A stretch of DNA of 32,623 nt from Candidatus Fermentibacterota bacterium (lineage in GTDB: Bacteria; Fermentibacterota; Fermentibacteria; Fermentibacterales; JCC-6): the NCBI GenBank assembly GCA_030592645.1, contig JAUVIR010000038.1, positions 1 through 32,623 of the forward strand, in the 5' to 3' direction. The number at the start of each line of letters is the position of its first letter. The first letter of the stretch is position 1. Below are positions 8,739 to 13,921 of this stretch, one piece after another. Below the pieces are notes generated by a model. The model saw only the letters and a program-made list of their open reading frames with translations. It had not been told where the DNA came from and made no database searches. Made by a program: the position numbers and the translations under genes.

Positions 8739-10039
8739 GAGCTGGAAGCCCCGGATGTCATTATTTCCGCAACCTGTCCGGCTGCGGATTCCGCCTGTAC
8801 TACCGAATTCTGAATATCCTTGGGACCTTCCGCAGTACCGGCAACGAATACTCCTTCTCTTGAGGTTTCCATGGATCCGCTTCCATCGGGTACTGCCTTA
8901 ATGAAGCCCTGCGAATCAAGATCGACTCCGGCAACTTCCGCGAGTGAGGCAACACCAGGGTCGGGAACAAGAGCTGCTGCAAGTATCACCATATCCACGT
9001 TCAGGTCCTGAAGGGATCCTGCTGCATCCGAATAGGATACCTTCAGTCCGGATCCGCTCTCCGAAACGGACACGTTCCCGATAGACGAAGTGTAGAGCAT
9101 CTCCGTATCTACACCTTCTACACTCCTGTAAAAACTCTGGTAACTCTTTCCGGGAACACAGATATCCGAATAAACGTTGAAGACACGAACTGATGGTATC
9201 TTATGCTTCAGGAATCTTGCAAATTTGAATGAATACATACAGCAGACAGCGGAGCAATACTTCTGTTCCCTGCGTCCGACACAGTGAATTACGGCTACAC
9301 TTTCCGGAACCTTGTCCGAACCTCGAAGTGTTATCTCACCAAGCGTCGGACCGTTCGAGGCGAACAGTCTTTCGAACTCCATAGGAGCGTATACTCCGGG
9401 CAATGTACCGTATCCAAGATTCGGGATGGATGACAGGTCGAAGGTCGCTGATCCGGTTGCCAGTATTACAGCTCCGACGTTTATTTCAATAATTTCATCG
9501 CTGTCATCAAGGTTGATCGCTTCAAATGCGCATGCCTCCGCGCAGAGGCTGCAGTCCTCACCGCCGCCAAGCCTCAGGCAGTGTTCAGAATCTATTACAG
9601 GAACATTCGGCAACGACCCGGAACAGGGAACGTAAATCGCTTTTCTGTCGATCAGGTTCTCTTCCCATTCGTTTCTAAGCGATACAGGGCACGGTTCGTA
9701 GCACATCCCGCATCCTATGCAATCGGTCAGGCTGATGTATCTGGCTCTTTTTCTTATAACAACACTGAAATCCCCCGAGCTGCCTTCGATCTTCTCCACA
9801 ACACTGTATGTGAGTGTTTCAATATTCGGATTCTGCAGTACATCCTGCTGGATAGGAGCCACCATGCATGTGGAACATTCGAGATTGGGGAAACTCTCCT
9901 CGTTCTTGATGACCTTTCCGCCTATGATCGGGAGTTTCTCAACAAGGTAAACCTTACTGGAGGCTCCTGCAAGCATCAGGCTTGCCTTCATCCCGGCGAT
10001 TCCGGCGCCAATGACGAGTATGTTTCCGGTATGAGACAT
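8735..10039 (-). CDS. HdrA/QmoA-like flavoprotein, N-terminal half of a split HdrA
   Basis: 434 aa. An FAD fold GAGIAGMKASLML begins at residue 11. It is followed by ECSTCMVAP (54-62), ferredoxin motifs CIGCGMCYEPCP (107-118) and CSLCAEAC (163-170), IHCVGRREQKYCSAVCC, and a C-terminal VFVAGTAEGPKDI typical of the family. It corresponds to residues 1-440 of the fused HdrA (1218-4286), including the GGK/GGR and INVGAVILATG segments. Alone it resembles QmoA, the flavoprotein of the quinone-interacting oxidoreductase, but QmoB/QmoC are not seen and the next gene supplies the canonical HdrA half. It starts 15 nt after mvhD 1, with GAGAG upstream of the ATG. Probably a non-covalent partner of the 572-aa protein. 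Confidence 0.9.
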   Translation of the reverse strand: MSHTGNILVIGAGIAGMKASLMLAGASSKVYLVEKLPIIGGKVIKNEESFPNLECSTCMVAPIQQDVLQNPNIETLTYSVVEKIEGSSGDFSVVIRKRARYISLTDCIGCGMCYEPCPVSLRNEWEENLIDRKAIYVPCSGSLPNVPVIDSEHCLRLGGGEDCSLCAEACAFEAINLDDSDEIIEINVGAVILATGSATFDLSSIPNLGYGTLPGVYAPMEFERLFASNGPTLGEITLRGSDKVPESVAVIHCVGRREQKYCSAVCCMYSFKFARFLKHKIPSVRVFNVYSDICVPGKSYQSFYRSVEGVDTEMLYTSSIGNVSVSESGSGLKVSYSDAAGSLQDLNVDMVILAAALVPDPGVASLAEVAGVDLDSQGFIKAVPDGSGSMETSREGVFVAGTAEGPKDIQNSVVQAESAAGQVAEIMTSGASSS

Positions 10040-10054
10040 GTTATCTGCTCTCTG

Positions 10055-10486
10055 TCAAAAACGAGTACTGTTCTTTATTGGATTCGGCCCGAGTTCCCTG
10101 ATGTTCTCCGTGAATTCACCTACAACCTCTGCGTACCGTTTCCCCTCCGCTGCGGATACCCATGAGAGCTGCAGTCTTTCCGGGTCCATATCAAGGGTTT
10201 CCATAACCTTTTTCAGTAAGGCAAACCTTCGCCTTGCGTAATAGTTTCCCTCACCGTAGTGACAGTCACCGGGATGACACCCCGCAACGAGAATACCATC
10301 CGCTCCCTTGAAGAAAGTTGAAAGAAGGAGATTATGATCGATCCTGCTGGAACACATCACCCTTATAACCGTAAACGATGGAGGAAGTTCGAGTTTTGAC
10401 GAACCGGCAAGATCAGCAGCTGCGTAAGTACACCAGTTACAGAGGAAACCTACTATTGCTGGTGTAAATTCTGAGGAGTTTTCCAT
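10055..10486 (-). CDS. mvhD: MvhD-like [2Fe-2S] electron-transfer subunit, copy 1 (first gene of the operon)
   Basis: 143 aa with CNWC (16, 19), MCSSR (45), GCHPGDCHY (70, 75), NYYARRRFALL and LSWVSAAEGKRYA. Compared with copies 2 and 3 it has CTYAAADLAG in place of CSYxGADLAG, a small divergence that fits pairing with the split HdrA. An AAAGGA ribosome site precedes the ATG, and a convincing promoter with an internal palindrome lies 35-65 nt upstream. It is the promoter-proximal gene of the nine-gene Hdr operon. Family role: electron relay between dehydrogenase/FrhB-type subunits and HdrA. Cytoplasmic. Confidence 0.93.
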   Translation of the reverse strand: MENSSEFTPAIVGFLCNWCTYAAADLAGSSKLELPPSFTVIRVMCSSRIDHNLLLSTFFKGADGILVAGCHPGDCHYGEGNYYARRRFALLKKVMETLDMDPERLQLSWVSAAEGKRYAEVVGEFTENIRELGPNPIKNSTRF

Positions 10487-10521
10487 TATTCCTTTATCTG
10501 TCAGTTCCGGGATGAATTCAG

Positions 10522-10551
10522 ATTGTAGATTAATTAATTAATATATGTTAA
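10522..10551 (-). promoter_or_regulatory. Promoter of the Hdr operon with a palindrome in the spacer
   Basis: On the minus strand TTAACA (10546-10551) and TACAAT (10522-10527) are spaced by 18 bp, each matching the sigma-70 consensus at five of six positions. A transcript would start near 10515, leaving a leader of about 30 nt with AAAGGA before the mvhD 1 ATG at 10486. The spacer holds a perfect 14-bp palindrome (10529-10542). A repressor bound there would block RNA polymerase. The boxes and spacing are seen; activity is inferred. Confidence 0.6.
10529..10542. promoter_or_regulatory. 14-bp palindromic candidate operator (ATTAATTAATTAAT)
   Basis: A perfect self-complementary 14-mer lies between the -35 and -10 boxes of the Hdr operon promoter, 38 bp beyond the end of an ArsR-family gene. 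ArsR/SmtB repressors typically bind AT-rich inverted repeats at or between promoter boxes. Low-complexity AT sequence can be palindromic by chance, so the placement is the main support. Confidence 0.45.
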
Positions 10552-10580
10552 TTTTACGATATTCCCTTTAAAAAAATAAA

Positions 10581-10847
10581 TCACATACTCGCAAGAATAT
10601 CAAGTATTTCCTTTATCTCCTCTATTTCGATGCTGTAGCAGACGGTCGTTCCCTCTCTTCGGCTTGAGAGTATTCCTGCGTTCTTCAGTATCAGAAGATG
10701 ATGCGAAATGGTTGACTGTGGCAGGCCCATGTTGCTCTGGATCTCGGACACATTACAGCCATCTACCTTCAAACGAGTTACTAATTCCATTCGATGAGGG
10801 TGAGCTAAAGCCTTCAGTATCCTTGCCTGGTCTTCTATACTCTTCAA
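10581..10847 (-). CDS. ArsR-family winged-helix transcriptional repressor
   Basis: 88 aa. The ArsR signature is clear: LKALAHPHRMELV (11-23), the recognition helix region LPQSTISHHLLILKNAGIL (42-60) and the wing RREGTTVCYSI (63-73). The start is TTG with AGG 6 nt upstream; no better start lies in frame. The metal site ELCVCDL of ArsR/CadC regulators is not kept: the aligned positions are N32 and S34, while a lone C31 sits one residue earlier and C70 lies in the wing. Two cysteines could serve thiol, persulfide or redox sensing, but that is inference. It stands immediately upstream of, and co-directional with, the Hdr operon, whose promoter contains a palindrome, so it is the likely repressor of that operon and perhaps of itself. 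Confidence 0.88.
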   Translation of the reverse strand: MKSIEDQARILKALAHPHRMELVTRLKVDGCNVSEIQSNMGLPQSTISHHLLILKNAGILSSRREGTTVCYSIEIEEIKEILDILASM

Positions 10848-10905
10848 GTCAAACCTGTCTGTCAGGGAGAGATTTCAAAAGCTTAATTCAATTCATCGAA
10901 GGTCA

Positions 10906-10934
10906 ACGATAAGAACCCTCTCAAGTGCTGTCAA
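10906..10934 (-). promoter_or_regulatory. Candidate promoter of the arsR-type gene
   Basis: On the minus strand a perfect TTGACA (10929-10934) is followed after 17 bp by TATCGT (10906-10911), four of six to consensus. Transcription would start near 10899, giving a leader of about 50 nt before the TTG start at 10847. The rest of the 127-nt gap between arsR and the lipoprotein gene shows no convincing terminator. Confidence 0.42.
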
Positions 10935-10974
10935 GATACCTGGAGGGAACCCTGGTTTTTACCTTAAATCACCT

Positions 10975-12096
10975 TCAATGAGCTGGAACCGCAAGCCTTA
11001 CAAGGGATGGATTCTCCCCCGATGTAACTCCCAGTATTCCGCCTCTGGTTACTTCCAGCCTCATAAGGTCGAGTTCCTCTTCAACTGATGCGGTGAACAG
11101 AAGCTGCCCTGTCTCCGGATCGAAAACATCGAAGAATACACTTTCCGCTCCGGACCGCTGCGCCCAGAGCCTTCCCAGCGGACCGATGGCAAGCGAGGAA
11201 ACCGCATAATGATAAGGATCTGCTGTATAGTCAGCCTGATGAGCGGTCTGCTGCATACGCCTGCGAACCATATCCTCTTCACTAAGTATTTCAAGTTCTG
11301 TTTTCAATGTTCGTTCGAATGGATATTCGAAAGACCAGAGGGGGGTTCCGTCAGGCTCGAAGGAATACAGGATATACTCCTCACTGGACACATCCGCTGC
11401 ATACACCACTCCGGCAGAATTGCAGGTCATAGGGTAGGGTGTGACTATTGAACGACCGAAATCGTTGGGAGTAAAAAGCTCCAGATCCTCCTTGTAGATA
11501 ACTGACATTTCTGAAACGTTTTCCAACCAGAGAGCCGTCTGGTAGCCTATTACGGTATTCCCGTCCTCCGCACGGAAGACCATTCTCATTCCGGTAAAAC
11601 CACCGTCAGGATTCAAATGGATAATACCCGGATTTGCCATCATGAATCCATGCAGGTCAAGATATGAGTCAAGGCCGGGCTCAAGTATCCTCACTGTTCC
11701 AGCCATCTGATCTGAAACTGCGACTGAGCCGCTGCTGGAAATAGATATAGCGGAGGGCCACTGAAATTCACCAGGACCGCTGCCGGAACCTCCGGCCCGG
11801 GCAATGAGTTCACCTGAATCGGTAATCACGGTAACTGTCGCGCTTACCCCGTCAAGAAGTGCAACACGATCACTGCCTGATGCGTCGATATCATCAATAG
11901 AAGCGATACCGTAATCGGCCATGAGATCGAGCGAGATCGTATCCGTTACAAAAATCATGCTGTCTGCAGGAGATAAAAGAGTGTCCTCTCCGCTCCGCAT
12001 GACCACGCTCGAACCGGTTCCCTCCCCCGATCCGCAACCTGTTGATACTATAAGATATATACCAGTAAGCAAAAGTAATGATTTATTACACTTCAA
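10975..12096 (-). CDS. Lipoprotein with six-bladed beta-propeller (NHL-like) domain
   Basis: 373 aa. The N-terminus is a lipoprotein signal: basic start, hydrophobic LLLLTGIYLIV and lipobox STGC (cysteine near residue 21), followed by a Gly/Ser linker. The body contains NHL/6-bladed propeller features, such as ARAGGSGSGPGEFQWPSAIS (an 'FxxPxxI' blade start) and repeated 'xGxxxVxD' turns. This fold is common in envelope proteins with sensor or binding roles. The start is TTG with GAGAGAG upstream; an ATG in the leader is out of frame. It is monocistronic in appearance: a hairpin precedes it and a promoter for arsR follows. No catalytic motif is visible. The specific function is unknown. Confidence 0.8.
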   Translation of the reverse strand: MKCNKSLLLLTGIYLIVSTGCGSGEGTGSSVVMRSGEDTLLSPADSMIFVTDTISLDLMADYGIASIDDIDASGSDRVALLDGVSATVTVITDSGELIARAGGSGSGPGEFQWPSAISISSSGSVAVSDQMAGTVRILEPGLDSYLDLHGFMMANPGIIHLNPDGGFTGMRMVFRAEDGNTVIGYQTALWLENVSEMSVIYKEDLELFTPNDFGRSIVTPYPMTCNSAGVVYAADVSSEEYILYSFEPDGTPLWSFEYPFERTLKTELEILSEEDMVRRRMQQTAHQADYTADPYHYAVSSLAIGPLGRLWAQRSGAESVFFDVFDPETGQLLFTASVEEELDLMRLEVTRGGILGVTSGENPSLVRLAVPAH

Positions 12097-12120
12097 AATA
12101 TTCTCTCTCTCCCATGTTGG

Positions 12121-12161
12121 AAGACCACCCCGATCTTCAAGAATCGAGGCGGTCTTTTTTT
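12121..12161. terminator. Hairpin with T-tract between the two beta-propeller genes
   Basis: The arms AAGACCACCCCGATCTT and AAGAATCGAGGCGGTCTT pair around a short loop. Read on the minus strand the mismatches become G-U wobbles, so the stem is essentially complete there. The run of seven T follows the stem on the plus strand, whereas the flanking genes are transcribed on the minus strand. It may act as a bidirectional or antisense-blocking terminator. The orientation is odd and is noted in the findings. Confidence 0.55.
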
Positions 12162-12193
12162 GAAAAGCAGCAGAATAGTGGTAACAGTTGATG

Positions 12194-13216
12194 CTACAAG
12201 CGAAGCATTCTGAGGGTTACCACTCCCGAAATTCCGTCGTGAACAAGAGCGGTGTAGGTTCCTGAAGGAACCTGGTTACCTTGCATATCGAATCCGCCCC
12301 ATGTATGTGAACCATTGAATGAAGCTGTATACACTTTCCTGCCCATTATATCAAATATCTCCAGAATGGCAGCCTCGGAAAAGCCGGTACCCTCGATGGT
12401 CACAGAAGAACTGAACGGATTAACGCTGGATACCAGTGAAAGCGAAGTCTGAACCTCTTCTCCTTCGATACCTGTAGGAGTAAGATCTATCCTGTACAGC
12501 TCATCGGTGTACATATTGCTGGCCCAGAGGAACTGATCGTCCTCGAAACAGAGACCGTGGGCAGCGGGTACAACACTGTTCCAGATGTAATCCACAAGAG
12601 CGCCTGTTGTACTGAAAGCCTTTATAGGGGAATCCGCATCATCGCAGGCGAACCAGATTTTTCCACCCGAATAGCCAATATCGTAGAACATCGGAAGGTC
12701 AATGGGCTGGAAAAGATAAGGTCCCGAAAGAAGAGTACCTGTACTGCTGTATCTCTCAACAACATTCCATGGTGGTGTTGTTTGAGCGTCACACCCGGCA
12801 CCGAAAACAACACTTGCACCGGAAGCAAGACCAGTAACCTCCTGGTCTAAATCACTGCCTCAACAGTCCATATCAAAACTGTTGGCATATGCTCCAGCTG
12901 AAGTGTACCTGTAACCATATGTATAATTACCCGCTGCAGTACCGGCGCAAATATATAAGTAACCGTTCAAGTATGTGAGTCCTGAGGGAATCTTCGTGCC
13001 CGTCTGGGTGCAGACCCAGGAATTCTCGACAGCGCCCGTAAGCGGATCCAGCTTATAGATAGTCTCTGATGTTTTGTCGAGCGCCCAGAGATACCCTTCA
13101 CCGTAACCAAGACCGGTAATATTGCCGTCAGGAGCGGTCAGTGTACGGTCCAGAACTGGATCCGAAACACAGACTGCAACCATGAGAGGCAGAATGAACA
13201 GAAAAACAATTTTCAT
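12194..13216 (-). CDS. Secreted beta-propeller protein with T9SS-like sorting domain, interrupted by in-frame UGA
   Basis: Two open segments lie in the same frame: 118 codons from 13216, one TGA at 12862-12860, then 221 codons to 12194. Together they give about 340 aa. The N-terminus is a signal peptide (KIVFLFILPLMVAVCVS). The body has propeller-like repeats (ITGLGYGEGYLWALD, PSGLTYLNGYLYICAG, AHGLCFEDDQFLWASN). The C-terminus is a FlgD/Por-type sorting domain (NPFSSSVTIEG, ILEIFDIMGRKV, GNQVPSGTYTALV). Protein homology logic runs straight through the TGA (repeat blades on both sides), so this is one gene. The codon before the TGA is Cys, and a 7-bp hairpin follows 11 nt later. It could be a nonsense mutation, a sequence error or selenocysteine recoding. 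The ATG has AAGGAAGGGA upstream. Confidence 0.8.
12828..12848 (-). other. SECIS-like hairpin just downstream of the in-frame UGA
   Basis: On the minus-strand transcript the UGA (12862-12860) is followed by 11 nt, a perfect 7-bp stem AGACCAG/CTGGTCT and a 7-nt loop GAGGTTA. The loop starts 18 nt after the UGA and begins with G. These features fall within the published description of bacterial SECIS elements (stem-loop right after UGA, apical loop about 16-37 nt away, G early in the loop). A 7-bp stem can also arise by chance. No selB/selC is visible in this window. Confidence 0.35.
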
Positions 13217-13237
13217 AATCCCTTCCTTTCTTGTGGG

Positions 13238-13266
13238 AATTTACATTGATAGCCCGATGTGGTCAA
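13238..13266 (-). promoter_or_regulatory. Candidate promoter of the UGA-interrupted propeller gene
   Basis: Minus strand TTGACC (13261-13266), a 17-bp spacer and TAAATT (13238-13243). Transcription would begin around 13231, only about 15 nt before the ATG at 13216, with the AAGGAAGGGA ribosome site inside that leader. Confidence 0.4.
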
Positions 13267-13293
13267 GCACGCACCCACCGAAGACTGTTGATA

Positions 13294-13322
13294 CAGTAAA
13301 TTCAAACTAACATTCGTGTTAG
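13294..13322 (-). terminator. Stem-loop at the end of the FG-GAP gene
   Basis: On the minus strand CTAACA-CGAA-TGTTAG forms a 6-bp stem with a tetraloop and is followed by TTTGAATTT. The stop codon of the FG-GAP reading frame lies inside the stem. The stem is short and the tail is only partly U-rich, so this is a weak terminator at best. Confidence 0.35.
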
Positions 13323-13813
13323 ACATCCCTCAGTTTATTTTTATCAGTCTTGCGGTTTCCATGTTTCCCGCAGCAGATACAGACACTATGTACATTCCCG
13401 CCGGTTGTAGTTTCCGTCTCGTATCCTCCTGCGATAAAGTCGATATACCCGTCTTCGTCCCAGTCATCGAGATAACCCGAGGAATTGTAATTTCTTTCGA
13501 TGGGGTTACAGAGATTATCAAAGGGGTAGCCAATGAAATGAAGGGTTCCATCAGCCTGAAGGTAGTTCGAAAAGGTGAATACAGGGTTCCCGCTGGTTCC
13601 TATATTCTTGTAAAAGCTGACCTTACCAGGATAAAACTGTCCCACCAGAAGGTCATCAAGTCCGTCTCCGTCCCAGTCAATCATGAAAGGATCAGAGATG
13701 ACTCCAACATCAAGGGTAACACCATCTGCCTGAACGATCACCGGTTCGCGGAACAGCGGCAGGTCGGCAGACGCCAGTAGCGGCACAAGGAGCAGCAGAG
13801 CCAAGTAACGCAT
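13319..13813 (-). CDS. Truncated secreted FG-GAP/VCBS repeat protein with out-of-frame sorting tail
   Basis: 164 aa. It has a signal peptide MRYLALLLLVPLLASA, then two FG-GAP/VCBS calcium-type motifs, DWDGDGLDDLLVGQF (about 46-60) and DWDEDGYIDFIAGGYE. After GGYE the reading frame gives a Cys-rich nonsense tail (VCICCGKHGNRK). The alternative frame over the same DNA reads LQPAGMYIVSVSAAGN and METARLIKIN then stop (13332-13330), the unmistakable last 25 or so residues of a T9SS-type sorting domain. Most of the 75-80 residue sorting domain is missing, so an internal deletion plus frameshift near 13405-13425 is likely. The ATG has AGAAGGAG upstream and a good promoter. It is a decayed cargo gene or an assembly error. 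Confidence 0.75.
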   Translation of the reverse strand: MRYLALLLLVPLLASADLPLFREPVIVQADGVTLDVGVISDPFMIDWDGDGLDDLLVGQFYPGKVSFYKNIGTSGNPVFTFSNYLQADGTLHFIGYPFDNLCNPIERNYNSSGYLDDWDEDGYIDFIAGGYETETTTGGNVHSVCICCGKHGNRKTDKNKLRDV

Positions 13814-13834
13814 TTATTTCTCCTTCTGATACTG

Positions 13835-13846
13835 GTTTCCAGAAAC
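13835..13846. promoter_or_regulatory. GTTTC-CA-GAAAC inverted repeat at the transcription start
   Basis: Perfect 5-bp arms with a 2-bp centre, placed about +4 to +15 relative to the predicted start of the FG-GAP gene transcript. The same GTTTC-NN-GAAAC arrangement recurs at 29762-29773 upstream of the ABC-importer operon. It is a possible operator shared by two transcription units; no regulator is identified. Confidence 0.3.
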
Positions 13847-13855
13847 GTACAAACG

Positions 13856-13884
13856 ATTATGTAACACCAGTCTTTGAAGGTCAA
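13856..13884 (-). promoter_or_regulatory. Promoter of the FG-GAP repeat gene
   Basis: Minus strand TTGACC (13879-13884), a 17-bp spacer and CATAAT (13856-13861). Both boxes match consensus at five of six positions. The predicted start is near 13849, with about 36 nt of leader containing AGAAGGAG. Confidence 0.55.
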
Positions 13885-13921
13885 TAACTAACAATACACG
13901 GACTGATATCCAGGGTCCGGA

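Noticed and set aside
8735..10039. Identification of this gene as qmoA of a sulfate-reduction Qmo complex
   Set aside because: QmoA similarity is real, but no qmoB/qmoC or aprAB is present. The next gene completes an HdrA matching the fused paralog, so split HdrA is the better reading.
799..10486. Selenocysteine in the MvhD-like or HdrA proteins
   Set aside because: MvhD/BamF relatives can carry it, but every cluster-ligand position here is an ordinary cysteine codon and no in-frame TGA occurs within these genes.
10935..10965. Possible terminator around CCTGGAGGGAACCCTGG followed by TTTTT
   Set aside because: The arms mismatch after GGG/CCC and A/T, leaving a weak 4-5 bp stem. The T-run is on the plus strand with no plus-strand gene.
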